The notes below the pieces were generated by a model that was not told the origin of the DNA, ran no database searches, and worked only from the letters and a program-made list of their open reading frames with translations. A program made the translations under genes and the position numbers. A stretch of 64,000 bases of DNA from JAKPUX01 sp035353815 (GTDB taxonomy: Bacteria > Zhuqueibacterota > Zhuqueibacteria > Residuimicrobiales > Residuimicrobiaceae): positions 1-64,000 of the forward strand of contig DAOQAG010000003.1 of assembly GCA_035353815.1 (NCBI GenBank), given 5' to 3'. Of this stretch, positions 43,397 to 52,750 are shown piece by piece; within the stretch, counting starts at the first letter, position 1; every line of letters starts with the position of its first letter.

Positions 43397-44917
43397 TCAC
43401 TTGGCCAGCACCAGCCGCGTGGTCGCATTCAAGTCACCGGCCTGCAACCGGGCCATGTAGATGCCCGCGGCCAGACCCTGCGGCCGCCAGCGTTCGCGCT
43501 GTTCACCCGCGGGGCGCCAGCCCTCGACGAGATCCGCGACCATCTGCCCCCGCAAATTGAAGATGCGCAAGCTGACCCACTCCGGCTTGAGCAGGGCATA
43601 GCAGATCGTGGTCTCCGGATTGAAGGGATTGGGATAGTTCTGCATCAGCCGGAGTCCTGCGGGAGTCGCTTCGCGCTGGGCAACCTCCGACCGGAAATCG
43701 GACTCAAATGCTCCGAGATCGGGGGCAGCGCCGAGGAAGGGGAGTCCCAGATCAATTCCGCCGTCGATCAGATCGCTGCCGAGAGCCAGGTGCATGAAGG
43801 GGAGATCCGGCAGGGAGCCGTCCGCCTTGCGCGGAGCTGCGGCCAGGGCGGGATCGAGGCTGATAAAATCCGCAGTCGTCACCGTAAAAGGCGAGAGCCA
43901 GCTGTTGTTCGCCTGGAGAGCGAATGCGCCCAACTCCGCGCTGCCGTTGAAGGAGAGGCAGTTCTTCACGGTCAGGTTCTGACCGGCGGCCAATGTTTTG
44001 GTGATGCGGTAGTTGGCCGTAAGGTTGCCGAAGCCGGTGCAGTTGTAGAGGGTCATCGAACCCACGTTGTTGTTCTGGTCGAAGCCCTTGGCCTTGCAGT
44101 TGAAGGCGAGGCAGCGGTTGAGAATGAAATGGTGCATGAGCATATCGCGGTTGCTGTTGTCGCCCCCGCCCATCTTGAAGCCGTTGCCGTTGGCCTGGGA
44201 GCCGGGATCGCTGCCGTCCTTGAGCCAGCCGTTGCCCCAGGTCCAGCAGTTCTCGAGGAGGGTGGTAACGTTGGTGGCGCCGCGCATGTAGCCGTCCCAG
44301 CCGTCATCGCAGTTGCCCCAGGAGCGGCAGCCGTAAAACGAGTTGCCGCTGCCGACGTCGAGTTTCGGGGCAAAGCCGTCGGCGTCGCCATAATCCGGTG
44401 GATCGGCGTTATGGTACGAATCGCAGTTGATGAAGCGGTTGTCGTGGGCGCCGGTGGAGAGCTGGACGCCGGAGTCGCGGCATTCGAAAAAGCTGCAGTT
44501 CTCGATGGTATTGAAGGCGCCTGTGGTCCCGGTGATCTGCAGGCCGTTGTCGCCGGCCCCCTTGAGGTCGAAATCCCGGAAATACCACCAGCTCGCCTTG
44601 AGGGTGAAGGCCCGACTGCCGAGGGCCTCCTTCGAGAAATCGAGGAGCGGGCGCTCACCCGGATAGCCCCAGAGGCAGGAGCGTCGGCTTTCCGTGCCGC
44701 TCTTGTCGGCGCCGATGGTGATGTTGGCGGTCAGCTCGTGGGTGCCGCCGCGGATGAAGATGGTATCGCCCCCGGCCGCCTTGATGACCGCCTTGGGAAT
44801 GGTCCTGAGGGGCTGGGCGAAGGTGCCCGGATTGAGGTCGCTGCCGCTGGGGGAGACATAGAGGGCGGCGCGGGCGAGGGAAGCGAAAAGGAGAAGCGGG
44901 AAAAGTGCCTTTTTCAT
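43397..44917 (-). CDS. PL9-like pectate lyase with FlgD-like tail
   Basis: A 506-residue secreted right-handed parallel beta-helix. The N-terminus is a DUF1565-like cap (LYVSPSGSDLNPGTFAQPLR), the helix repeats follow, and the block NGFKMGGGDNSNRDML with GFDQNNNVGSMTLYNCTG (near residues 245-300) is that of family 9 polysaccharide lyases, where the Lys of the NGFK motif is the likely base. The C-terminus has the sorting tail (NYPNPFNPETTICYAL). PL9 enzymes cleave polygalacturonate by beta-elimination, leaving unsaturated ends that the GH105 enzyme could remove. RBS AGGA lies about 14 nt upstream, weak. It has its own promoter. Confidence 0.88.
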   Translation of the reverse strand: MKKALFPLLLFASLARAALYVSPSGSDLNPGTFAQPLRTIPKAVIKAAGGDTIFIRGGTHELTANITIGADKSGTESRRSCLWGYPGERPLLDFSKEALGSRAFTLKASWWYFRDFDLKGAGDNGLQITGTTGAFNTIENCSFFECRDSGVQLSTGAHDNRFINCDSYHNADPPDYGDADGFAPKLDVGSGNSFYGCRSWGNCDDGWDGYMRGATNVTTLLENCWTWGNGWLKDGSDPGSQANGNGFKMGGGDNSNRDMLMHHFILNRCLAFNCKAKGFDQNNNVGSMTLYNCTGFGNLTANYRITKTLAAGQNLTVKNCLSFNGSAELGAFALQANNSWLSPFTVTTADFISLDPALAAAPRKADGSLPDLPFMHLALGSDLIDGGIDLGLPFLGAAPDLGAFESDFRSEVAQREATPAGLRLMQNYPNPFNPETTICYALLKPEWVSLRIFNLRGQMVADLVEGWRPAGEQRERWRPQGLAAGIYMARLQAGDLNATTRLVLAK

Positions 44918-44967
44918 TTTACTGCTCTGTCCTGGAAGATGAATGGCTCTATTCAGATTGACAGATA

Positions 44968-44996
44968 TTATTAGCCATTTTCCCGGTCAGATTCAA
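44968..44996 (-). promoter_or_regulatory. promoter of the PL9-like gene
   Basis: Minus-strand TTGAAT (44991-44996) and TAATAA (44968-44973) with a 17-bp spacer. Confidence 0.5.
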
Positions 44997-45041
44997 GCAA
45001 TATCTTCCAGAGAAGGAGACCGCTTTCCCCGTCTCCCCGTA

Positions 45042-45078
45042 GAAAGAAAATGCCCCATCTCCGGAGGAGATGGGGCAT
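45042..45078 (-). terminator. intrinsic terminator of the lipoprotein hydrolase gene
   Basis: ATGCCCCATCTCC and GGAGATGGGGCAT form a 13-bp stem; on the minus strand it is followed by TTTCTTTC. It lies 93 bp after the gene's stop. Confidence 0.8.
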
Positions 45079-45170
45079 GGAGGAATGCAACACCGAATCA
45101 TGCTTCAACCAAGGATTCGCCGCCTGGCGCAAGGCCGTCGCCGGACAGACTCCGCTATCAAACGTATCTG

Positions 45171-46538
45171 TCAGTGCGCCTTCACCCAGTTGAGGATCGG
45201 TGTCCAGACCAGGGCTTCGGCGTTGTGCGCCATAAATAGATCGATGTGGCCGAAATCAATCGCCTCTTCGCCGGCCGGATGAAGACGGACAATCAGATTC
45301 TGCACGTCCGTGCTGCCGAGAAGGGTGGTGGTGTAGGGTGTGAGGTCGCCCATTCCACCCGCTGCGGCGACATTGAAGACCGGTACAGTGATCAGATTGA
45401 GATTATCATCCCAAGGCACCGGTACCGCATCACTGATAATGGCAGTGTAGTCCAATTCGAAATGATCCGCTTCATACGGTACCGAATCAATGAGAAAATC
45501 CCAGCATTCATTCTTGGTAACGTACTGGAAATCCGTCAGAGCATCGCCTTCCAGGACACCGGCAAAATAGTGGAAAGTTAAAGGGCTGAATACTTGACCT
45601 GAGCTCAGGAACATGGCGGCCTGAAAATTGGTAAATCCCGCAAAGATCGCTGATTCACCATCCGGATTATCGCTGGCCGCCTGGCCTGCGATCGGGAAAA
45701 GCTGTACCTCCACATAATTGGAAGCATCCACCATGGCTTTATAGGAATTATATGCTGCAGTGAAAACCTCGCGCGCTGTGGCATCATTCGATTTGTATGG
45801 ACAGTCGACAGGAATCCAGCCTGCCACCACTCTTTTATTTTTGGAGATTTTGGCTTCAGCATTGAGTAAAGCATATCCAGTCAGCACCCCACTGCTGTAT
45901 CCTGATAAATTAAGTGCATTATTGCCGCAGCCCGAGAAGGTGCGGGCAAAACGGGCGATCTCCATGGCAAAGCGCAGGTTGGAGACCTGATTGTCGATGC
46001 CCCAATCCTTCATAAAGGAAAGGTCCGTGACGCTTGCGGGCACCAGAGTCCAGTTCTGGTCGATGCCCCAGACATCGATATCATTGCGGGCGAGAAAAAT
46101 GGCAATGCCAAAATCGTCCGCCACATTCGGAGTGCGTACACCGTTGAGGAACATGCCGGTGAAATCCTTGGAATCGCCGTGCTGCAGGAAGAGGTTTTTC
46201 CGGGTTTTAATCGGTTGGCCGGTCTTCGTTTCCTTGACGACGCGGTGAATGCCAATTACATCGTAAGTCCCGGCGCCCACCTTGACCTGAAAGGAGTAAT
46301 GGACGATGTCGCCGGTTAATACCTCCCGCTTGAAAAAAGGCAAAGTCTTGGGCGTATATTTTTTCGCGGTTGCGGAAGCATCCGCCTCCCAGGCTGATGC
46401 CTTCATCAGATCCAGGGCAACCGCCTCACTCTCTCCCGTCACAACTGTGCCGCTTTCCGGGCCCGTCGAATCCTTCTCACAAGCCAGGGTCAGCATTAGG
46501 ATGACACAGCAGCCGAGCAGACCATACCAAATCTTCAT
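45171..46538 (-). CDS. alpha/beta hydrolase lipoprotein, lipase-like
   Basis: A 455-residue protein with a lipobox (LMLTLAC), so it is membrane-anchored. The hydrolase core resembles acid-lipase-type enzymes: FLQHGDSKDFTGMFLN (oxyanion region), LSGYSSGVLTGYALLNAE with the nucleophile in GYSSG, and a final DFGHIDLFMAHNA that would supply the histidine. The acid is probably in PVFNVAAAGGMGDLTP or nearby. Substrate is unknown. ATG at 46538 has GAGGGGGAA upstream; a longer upstream extension is not signal-peptide-like and was rejected. GC is a little lower than that of its neighbours by eye. Confidence 0.8.
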   Translation of the reverse strand: MKIWYGLLGCCVILMLTLACEKDSTGPESGTVVTGESEAVALDLMKASAWEADASATAKKYTPKTLPFFKREVLTGDIVHYSFQVKVGAGTYDVIGIHRVVKETKTGQPIKTRKNLFLQHGDSKDFTGMFLNGVRTPNVADDFGIAIFLARNDIDVWGIDQNWTLVPASVTDLSFMKDWGIDNQVSNLRFAMEIARFARTFSGCGNNALNLSGYSSGVLTGYALLNAEAKISKNKRVVAGWIPVDCPYKSNDATAREVFTAAYNSYKAMVDASNYVEVQLFPIAGQAASDNPDGESAIFAGFTNFQAAMFLSSGQVFSPLTFHYFAGVLEGDALTDFQYVTKNECWDFLIDSVPYEADHFELDYTAIISDAVPVPWDDNLNLITVPVFNVAAAGGMGDLTPYTTTLLGSTDVQNLIVRLHPAGEEAIDFGHIDLFMAHNAEALVWTPILNWVKAH

Positions 46539-46722
46539 GGCTTCCCCCTCTTTTCTTTTAGGTGAGGTACATTGAACGGAAGGTTGTTGGGATGCCCCCC
46601 TCGCGCATCCCAACCTGCAGAACGACAAGACGTCCCCTCATATCTCTATCAAGATAAGCAACGCATTATGAAAATGCTAACACAGGAGTGACAATCTATA
46701 ACAAAGAAGTGATAGAACGAGT

Positions 46723-49700
46723 TTAGATCTGGGGCGATGGCTCTTTNNNNNNNNNNNNNNNNNNNNNNNNNNNNNNNNNNNNNNNNNNNNNNNNNNNNNN
46801 NNNNNNNNNNNNNNNNNNNNNNNNNNNNNNNNNNNNNNNNNNNNNNAGCCGCGCCAGAGCGGCGGCAGCAAAATCGGCATCGGCATAGTTGTCCCGGACC
46901 ACCGCTATGGCATGACTGAGGAACTGCGCGTCGGCCGGGGCGACCGGGTGACCTGGCTGCGAGCCGCCCAGGGTCAACAGGTCCTGCCGCACCCGCTCCT
47001 TGAGCTGTTCCTGCAGCCGGATCAAGTTGCCAATCCGCAACAAGAGCTCCCGGCGGTCGAAGGGCTTGGTCAGATAATCGGAGGCGCCCGAGTGCAATCC
47101 CTTCAGGCGCTCTTCCCCGCCGCCGCGCGCTGTCAGTAACAGCACCGGGATATGGCTGGTGCGGCTGTCGCTCTTCAAAACGTGCACCAGCTCGAAACCG
47201 TCCAGCCCGGGCATCATGACATCGCTGAGGATCAGATCCGGCTGCTCGACCTGCGCCTGATGCAAACCTTCCTTTCCATCCCGTGCTTCCAGCAGCTGGT
47301 ACGCCGGGGTCAGTTGATGGCGCAGCAGCACGCGCATGTCCGGATTATCTTCGATGATCAGAACCCGCCTGCGACCGTCATTTTCCTCTCCGTGAGCTTC
47401 TTCCTCTGCAGGGGCAGAGAGCGCATCGATTCCGGGGGCTTCCGGCTTCCACGGCATCCCATCGTAGTCGCGGAGCACGCTCTCCCCGGCGATCTCCTCC
47501 GGCTTCAGGTGATCCCTCCCCATGGGAAGAAGGATCGTAAAAGTGCTGCCCTGTCCAGGCGTGCTGCGGACGGCCATCTCTCCATGGTGCGCCTGCACCA
47601 GCTCGCGCCCAACCGCCAGACCGAGGCCCGCACCAGGAACCGAAATGCGGTTCTCATCCCGGTAGCGGTAGAAATAGTCGAAGAGGTGCGGCAGGACTTC
47701 CGCAGGAATCCCCGGTCCATTATCAGCGACCGCAATCTGCACGCATTCCCGCTGGGAGGCCATGACCGGCGCCTGCAGCGTCACCCTGGTCCACCCTCCG
47801 CGCGAAGTGTATTTCAGGGCATTGTCGATCAGATTGCTGAGGACCTTCTCGATTTTGTCCGGATCCAGCCAGACCACCAGGGGCGTCTGCCCCGGTAAAT
47901 CCGCTGCAAGAGGCTCGAAGGAGAGCGCAATGCGGCGCCGCCGGGCGAGGGATTCAAAGGAAGCCACCAGGGTGCGCAGAAAGGGCAGCAGTTCCACCGG
48001 CCGCGCCTGCAGCGAGATTTTGCCGGACTGTACCTGTGCCAGATCGAGCAGCTGATCGACCAGGCGTTCCAGCCGCCGGGTGTTGCGCAGCATCATGGCA
48101 AAGAGCGCTGTTTTACCGTTGCCCTTTTGCTCCGTAAGCTCTTCAAGGGGTGCTGCGATCAGGGTCAATGGGGTGCGGAATTCATGGGAGATGCCGGCGA
48201 AAAATCGCGATTTGGCCCGGTTGAGTTCCTCCAGTTTTGCGGTGTGCTCGGTCTGGAGCGCCAGCTGCTGCTGGAGAAATTGCCGGCGATACCATCTCCG
48301 GGTGGTCCAGCCGACCAGGACAAAGCCGAGCAGGGCATAGCTGCTGTACGCCCACCAGGTCTCGTACCAGAAAGGCGGGATCATGAAAGCCTGGGCGGCG
48401 CCTATCTCATTCCAGACGCCGTCGTTGTTGCAGGCGGTAACGCGAAAGGTAAAGTTGCCTTTGGGCAGATTGGTGTAATCCGCCTCACGGCGGGTACCAA
48501 CATCCCGCCAGTCGGCGTCATAGCCCTCGAGCTTGACGCGGAAGCGTACACGCTCCGGGATAGCAAAGCTAAGCCCGGCATAGCGAATGTGCAGATCGCG
48601 CTCCCGGGAGGCGAACCGGACAGGGCCGGAATTGCAGAGATACAGGCTCTCTGCGGAGGCAATGGATTCGATATAGACCGGCGGTGGCACCGGATTGTGA
48701 GGCAGACGGTTGGGGTCGACCGAGATGATGCCGGCAATCGAGGTAAACCAGAGGCGGCCGTCGGGGCCTTTCCATCCCGAAGGCTGGCGGCGTCCATTAC
48801 ACTCCGCTTCACGCATGCCGTCGAGCTGATTGTAAACGGTACAGGGGATATGGCGTATCGTGCCCGCCGTGAAGGCGGCAAAGGAGTGTTTCGCTGCCTT
48901 GAATACCCCTTTGTTGCAGCTGAACCAGTAATTGAGGCTGTCATCCTCAAGCATCGCGAAAATACGTTCATCGAACAATCCGTCGCGCGCCGTGTACCGG
49001 TCGTACCGGCCCGCCGCATAGCGATATACACCCTGGTTGTCCGTGCCGATCCAGACCGCCCCTTCCCGATCCCGAAACATCAAAGTGATGCCTTCCTGGC
49101 GCAATGCGGGCAGGACCGCCTCCTGGTTGAAGCGCCCCCGGGTGAGGCGATGCAGTCCGGCGCCCCAGGTTCCGAACCAGAGATCATCCGGCGCCATTTC
49201 GAGCATGGCAGTAACCGCGGCGCTGATAGGCTGGATGCCATCAAACCAGTAAGGTTTCCAGCGGGTGCCATCAAAGCGGTTGAGGCAACCAGTCGCACCC
49301 GCCCAGAGGTGGTGACTCTGATCTTCCAAAAAGGATTTAATCTCTGACTGCCCCCGGCTTTTTCTGAGATCCCAGTGCTTCGCCACTCCTGTCGGCGATA
49401 ACCAACTGACGCCATGGCTGCCAAAGCCGACCCAGAAGCCGCCTTCTGCCGCGGGGAAAACCGTGGTGATCTCAACACTGGGAAAGTCGGCGACTGAGGT
49501 GTAGGTGCGGATAGTGGAACCGGAGATCAGGGCGACGCCGCCCCATTTGAGTCCGGCACATACCATACCAGCCTGATTTACACAAACGGAGTGGCCATAA
49601 TCCGGCGGTAATCCTTCCGGAGCGCCCCAGGAGGTGAAGGTCTTGTCACTGAGACGGAGGAGGCGGTCGCCGCCGATCCAGATCGAGCCCTCGCGATCTT

Positions 49701-50679
49701 CCATAATAAAGCTGAAGGAATCGTTCTCGAATGGCAAGCCTCTGCCTCTGGTCAGCCAGGCCGTCCGGCCACGATAATAGCGGACGATCCCCTTTCCATC
49801 AGCGCAGAACCAGAGCGCGCCATGACGGTCTTCGATGATCGAGCGAACAGTATAATATCCAAATTCAGGTTCGGGAGACCAGAGAAGTTCAAGCTGATAG
49901 GGAGGTTGCCGGGTCAGGCGCAAGAGCCTCCCATCGAGGGTGCCTGCAAGAATTTCACCCGAACGCAAGCGGCAAAGGGAAGTGATATGTGATACAACAG
50001 AACTGTCGGGACGACTGAGGAGTTGGCAGGCAGCGTAAAATCCGCCCAAAGCGAGGCTTCCCCCGGCAAGCGTCCTTTTAAAATCGGCCGCAGGGTAGAT
50101 GGAGAGCCAGGAATTGGTATGCCCCATGTAGAGGGTTCCATCATCATCCTGTGACAGGGTGAGGATGCTATTTTTAGTTCTGTTGGGGAAATTATAGCTG
50201 GAGAGACGCCCCTCCTTGAAGCGCGACAGCCCGTTTTCGGTGGCAATCAGCAGGGAGCCATCCTCGGCCACGAGAATTTGATTGACGACATTATTGGCCA
50301 ATCCGGCGGTGGTATCGTAGCTCGTAAACTGCGTCCCGTCGAAGCGGCTGATCCCGCCGCCCTGGGTGGCGAGCCAGAGGTTGCCCGCATGGTCTTCGGC
50401 GATGTCCCAGATGAAATTCGAGCGCAGGCCGGGGTAGCGGCTCTTGTCGTAGAGCTTGAATTCGGCGCCATCGAAGCGCACCAGCCCCTCCTGGGTGCCG
50501 ACCCAGATATAGCCGCGCGAATCCTGAAAGACCTTCTTGACGGAATTCATCGGCAAGCCGTCTTTGGCCGTATAGACGCGGAGGTCGTACTGGGTGATCA
50601 ATTTGTTGGGATCGAGAGCGAAGGACTGAGCGGTCAGGAGGGATAACACGAGGAAATAGGTGAGGCCGATCTGGCGCAT
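46723..50679 (-). CDS. hybrid two-component system sensor-regulator (HTCS), C-terminus interrupted by gap
   Basis: A one-protein two-component system of about 1300 residues. Order: signal peptide (GLTYFLVLSLLTAQ); repeated Reg_prop beta-propeller blades (QDSRGYIWVGTQEGLVRFDG and many variants); a Y_Y_Y domain (FRVKLEGYDADWRDVG); a membrane segment; HisKA with phospho-His in GISHEFRTPLTLIA near 834; HATPase (PGIPAEVLPHLF, GAGLGLAVG); a receiver with Asp in DLILSDVMMPGLDG near 1155 and Lys in LTKPFD; and the start of an AraC-type HTH. A 100-N gap removes most of the HTH; the likely 3' end KEPSPQI lies beyond it. Such sensors bind oligosaccharides in the periplasm and control polysaccharide-use genes, probably here GH26/PL9/GH105. 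RBS AGGGGG. Confidence 0.9.
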   Translation of the reverse strand: MRQIGLTYFLVLSLLTAQSFALDPNKLITQYDLRVYTAKDGLPMNSVKKVFQDSRGYIWVGTQEGLVRFDGAEFKLYDKSRYPGLRSNFIWDIAEDHAGNLWLATQGGGISRFDGTQFTSYDTTAGLANNVVNQILVAEDGSLLIATENGLSRFKEGRLSSYNFPNRTKNSILTLSQDDDGTLYMGHTNSWLSIYPAADFKRTLAGGSLALGGFYAACQLLSRPDSSVVSHITSLCRLRSGEILAGTLDGRLLRLTRQPPYQLELLWSPEPEFGYYTVRSIIEDRHGALWFCADGKGIVRYYRGRTAWLTRGRGLPFENDSFSFIMEDREGSIWIGGDRLLRLSDKTFTSWGAPEGLPPDYGHSVCVNQAGMVCAGLKWGGVALISGSTIRTYTSVADFPSVEITTVFPAAEGGFWVGFGSHGVSWLSPTGVAKHWDLRKSRGQSEIKSFLEDQSHHLWAGATGCLNRFDGTRWKPYWFDGIQPISAAVTAMLEMAPDDLWFGTWGAGLHRLTRGRFNQEAVLPALRQEGITLMFRDREGAVWIGTDNQGVYRYAAGRYDRYTARDGLFDERIFAMLEDDSLNYWFSCNKGVFKAAKHSFAAFTAGTIRHIPCTVYNQLDGMREAECNGRRQPSGWKGPDGRLWFTSIAGIISVDPNRLPHNPVPPPVYIESIASAESLYLCNSGPVRFASRERDLHIRYAGLSFAIPERVRFRVKLEGYDADWRDVGTRREADYTNLPKGNFTFRVTACNNDGVWNEIGAAQAFMIPPFWYETWWAYSSYALLGFVLVGWTTRRWYRRQFLQQQLALQTEHTAKLEELNRAKSRFFAGISHEFRTPLTLIAAPLEELTEQKGNGKTALFAMMLRNTRRLERLVDQLLDLAQVQSGKISLQARPVELLPFLRTLVASFESLARRRRIALSFEPLAADLPGQTPLVVWLDPDKIEKVLSNLIDNALKYTSRGGWTRVTLQAPVMASQRECVQIAVADNGPGIPAEVLPHLFDYFYRYRDENRISVPGAGLGLAVGRELVQAHHGEMAVRSTPGQGSTFTILLPMGRDHLKPEEIAGESVLRDYDGMPWKPEAPGIDALSAPAEEEAHGEENDGRRRVLIIEDNPDMRVLLRHQLTPAYQLLEARDGKEGLHQAQVEQPDLILSDVMMPGLDGFELVHVLKSDSRTSHIPVLLLTARGGGEERLKGLHSGASDYLTKPFDRRELLLRIGNLIRLQEQLKERVRQDLLTLGGSQPGHPVAPADAQFLSHAIAVVRDNYADADFAAAALARXXXXXXXXXXXXXXXXXXXXXXXXXXXXXXXXXXKEPSPQI
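46747..46846. other. assembly gap (100 N) in the HTCS DNA-binding domain
   Basis: Placeholder gap. An AraC HTH needs more than the visible residues plus 33 codons, so the gap size is not reliable. Confidence 0.95.
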
Positions 50680-50964
50680 AACCCCCTCATACGCTGGATA
50701 GCATTCCCGTAACCGGGTGGTCGTGCAGATGATCGCCTGCGGCAGTCCTGCCGAGGTCAGCTGCACCTCCGGAAGGTATAGTTAAAGATAATCAATTGTT
50801 CTTTTTTTCAAAGCAATTTTTACCGGATTCACCGGTCAGCCGCATTTTCCCGAGACCTGAAACCGCATCTCCGGGAAATAAGCGGCGGCCCGGATATGTT
50901 TCAAGATTTTAGATGTGAAGAGTTTAGCCGCTGGATGACCGCACTTGAGAAAGGAAAACTTGCC

Positions 50965-51174
50965 ATGAAATGCAATGTCGGCACCACCGACCGCTGGATC
51001 CGAATTGTTGCGGGCGCACTTATCGCGGGCAGCAACTATGTCAATTACTACGTTTTTCACAATCCCTACTGCGTCTGGGCGAATCTCGGCTGGATCCCGC
51101 TCCTCACCGGCATCTTCCGTTTCTGTCCTCTCTATGTACCCTTCAAAATCTCGACCGTCGAGAAAAGCAAGTAA
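50965..51174 (+). CDS. DUF2892 small membrane protein
   Basis: A 69-residue inner-membrane protein. KCNVGTTDRWIRIVAGALI is the DUF2892 N-terminal signature (also found in YgaP-like proteins), followed by a second hydrophobic segment CVWANLGWIPLLTGIF. The function of the family is not established; it often accompanies rhodanese or sulfur genes, none of which are here. The start at 50965 has AAAGGA upstream. Its last ten codons, including the stop, are duplicated 74 bp downstream. The 285 bp between it and the HTCS start hold AT-rich sequence likely to contain both promoters, but I see no strong match. Confidence 0.75.
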   Translation: MKCNVGTTDRWIRIVAGALIAGSNYVNYYVFHNPYCVWANLGWIPLLTGIFRFCPLYVPFKISTVEKSK

Positions 51175-51252
51175 TACGCAATTCAGCATCCCCAGCATCA
51201 ACGCGAAATGGATGCTGTAAAATCTCGACCATCGCGAACAGCAAGTAAAACA
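51145..51252 (+). repeat. duplicated 3' end of the DUF2892 gene
   Basis: AAAATCTCGACCGTCGAG ... GCAAGTAA (51145-51174) recurs as AAAATCTCGACCATCGCG ... GCAAGTAA (51219-51248), an offset of 74 nt. Only a few substitutions separate the copies. Confidence 0.8.
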
Positions 51253-51255
51253 GCA

Positions 51256-51284
51256 AAGCCCGGATCTTCACCAAATCCGGGCTT
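51256..51284. terminator. terminator between DUF2892 gene and upp
   Basis: AAGCCCGGAT pairs with ATCCGGGCTT. Moderate T-rich tails (GTTCGTTTT on plus, TGCTGTTTTAC on minus) suit the convergent genes. Confidence 0.7.
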
Positions 51285-51302
51285 GTTCGTTTTCACCCCC
51301 CA

Positions 51303-51926
51303 TCACGTCCCGAAATAGCGATCGCCGAAATCTCCCAGTCCAGGTACGATGTATTTGGCCTCATTGAGATGGCTGTCGATGGCCGCGGTGTGGATGACCA
51401 CCTCCGGATAATTCCGGTGCAGCGCCGCGATACCCTCCGGGGCGGCGACGACGCAAGCGACGGCAATCTCCTGGGCACCGCGGTCGTGCAGACGGGCGAT
51501 GGTATCGAGCAGGGAGCCTCCGGTAGCGAGCATGGGATCAAGGACGATGATGCGCTTGTGCTTCAGCTCGACGGGAAATTTTTGGTAATAGGCGCGGGCG
51601 AGAGCGGTGCGCTCATCCCGTTCAAGACCGATAAAGCCGACCGGGGTGCGCGGCAGAATGTCGAGAGCCGGCCGCAGCATCGAAAGCCCGGCGCGCAGCA
51701 CGGGCACCAGCACGAGCTCCTCGGTGAGCTGACCGCCCTGCGCAGAGGCGAGGGGGGTTCGCACCGATTTCCTCCGCAGCGGCAGGCTGCGGGTTGCCTC
51801 AAGCAGCACGATCTGGGCCACTATGGCCGCGTGGTGCCGGAACTCTTCCGTCCCGGTGCGTTTGTCCCGCAGCAGTGTCAGGGAATGCTCCAGCACCGGA
51901 TGCTGGATCAGATGCACATTTTCCAC
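51303..51926 (-). CDS. upp: uracil phosphoribosyltransferase
   Basis: A 207-residue enzyme that makes UMP from uracil and PRPP. The PRPP loop LDPMLATGGSLLDTI, the early VPVLRAGLSM and the closing GLGDFGDRYFGT are the family's fixed motifs, and the length is standard. The GTG at 51926 gives the normal N-terminus VENVHLIQHP with AGGAAAGG upstream; a GTG at 51983 would add 19 residues not seen in the family. It lies 60 bp after the small pilin-like gene on the same strand and is probably transcribed with it. Confidence 0.95.
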   Translation of the reverse strand: MENVHLIQHPVLEHSLTLLRDKRTGTEEFRHHAAIVAQIVLLEATRSLPLRRKSVRTPLASAQGGQLTEELVLVPVLRAGLSMLRPALDILPRTPVGFIGLERDERTALARAYYQKFPVELKHKRIIVLDPMLATGGSLLDTIARLHDRGAQEIAVACVVAAPEGIAALHRNYPEVVIHTAAIDSHLNEAKYIVPGLGDFGDRYFGT

Positions 51927-51986
51927 GGATGCCCTTTCCTGTTGATCCCTGCTCACCCCGGGTGTGCGCACCTCCCCTGCCACGAC

Positions 51987-52385
51987 CTAGTCGGCGACGG
52001 TCAGGGTGATGAGCGACGGCGTCACCACCGCGGTCACCACTCGCGCGGCAGCGCTGGAGCGTTTCGGCGTGCCGGTGATCGTGACGGTTTGCGTCTGTAC
52101 TTCGATTTCGTAGGTGCCATCTTCGGTCTCCCCGGCAGGGAATACCGGGGTGGCCGGTGAGAGGCGTTGCACCGTCAAGCGCGAGAAGGTATTACCACCA
52201 CCGCCGCGATAGGCCGGGGTCAGGTAATAGGCTTGCGCCTTCACGGCCAGACTTGTGCACTCCTGACTGACCGAATCGACCTGCGCGGCATCCGCGGCGT
52301 TGTGGAACATGTTGAAGCCCGCCACGATGGCAATGCCGACCACAATACAGGCGATGACGAGAAGCAATAATTGTTGTTGTCCCAT
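51987..52385 (-). CDS. small membrane-anchored, pilin-like protein
   Basis: A 132-residue protein with one N-terminal hydrophobic helix (LLLLVIACIVVGIAIVAGF) right after MGQQQ, then a periplasmic beta-rich domain. The shape is that of type IV pilin-like proteins, but the usual GFTLIE prepilin site is missing, so processing by prepilin peptidase is doubtful. Ends at a stop close to upp. GAGG 10 nt upstream of the ATG acts as RBS. It has a long structured leader and a clear promoter. I do not recognise the family; association with upp is the only context. Confidence 0.7.
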   Translation of the reverse strand: MGQQQLLLLVIACIVVGIAIVAGFNMFHNAADAAQVDSVSQECTSLAVKAQAYYLTPAYRGGGGNTFSRLTVQRLSPATPVFPAGETEDGTYEIEVQTQTVTITGTPKRSSAAARVVTAVVTPSLITLTVAD

Positions 52386-52518
52386 CTCCTGGTGTCCTCA
52401 AGATCCCCCTGAGGTATCAGCCTGCCGGATCTGGGTGCCTGTTTATTGCGGGTCCCAACCGCAATATTGCCGTGCTCGTCCGGGTCAAATGTACTTAACG
52501 GAATATAAAACAAGCTTA
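52386..52518 (-). promoter_or_regulatory. structured 5' leader, candidate cis-regulatory RNA
   Basis: On the minus strand, CCGGA and TCCGG (outer) enclose a second stem TATTGCGG/CCGCAATA separated by near-symmetric internal loops (CGAGCACGGCAA and AACAGGCACCCAGA). A later hairpin CCTCA/TGAGG stands next to the start codon. It does not match a riboswitch class I can name. Confidence 0.4.
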
Positions 52519-52524
52519 TGAATG

Positions 52525-52553
52525 AAGATAGCATACCCGCATGTAAAAGTCAA
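52525..52553 (-). promoter_or_regulatory. promoter of the pilin-like/upp operon
   Basis: Minus-strand TTGACT (52548-52553) and TATCTT (52525-52530) with a 17-bp spacer; identical hexamers to the RpiR promoter. Confidence 0.65.
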
Positions 52554-52750
52554 TAAAATAATCACCTGATTCGTAATTTTTGGCGAAAATAGCCATTTTT
52601 TTGGATGATTTGACGGATCTGCGCCCGGCGGCCGGCAAAACGTTACGCGCCGCCTCCCTCAGTCTGCACCTGTTTATATTCATATGGGAGACAGGTTCCC
52701 AAGATACTCGGCCAAGCCTATCACGCGGTCTCTCTGCCCGCACCCCCTGT

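Noticed and set aside
51927..51983. Longer GTG start for upp
   Set aside because: The extra 19 residues are not part of the family and the downstream GTG has the better RBS.
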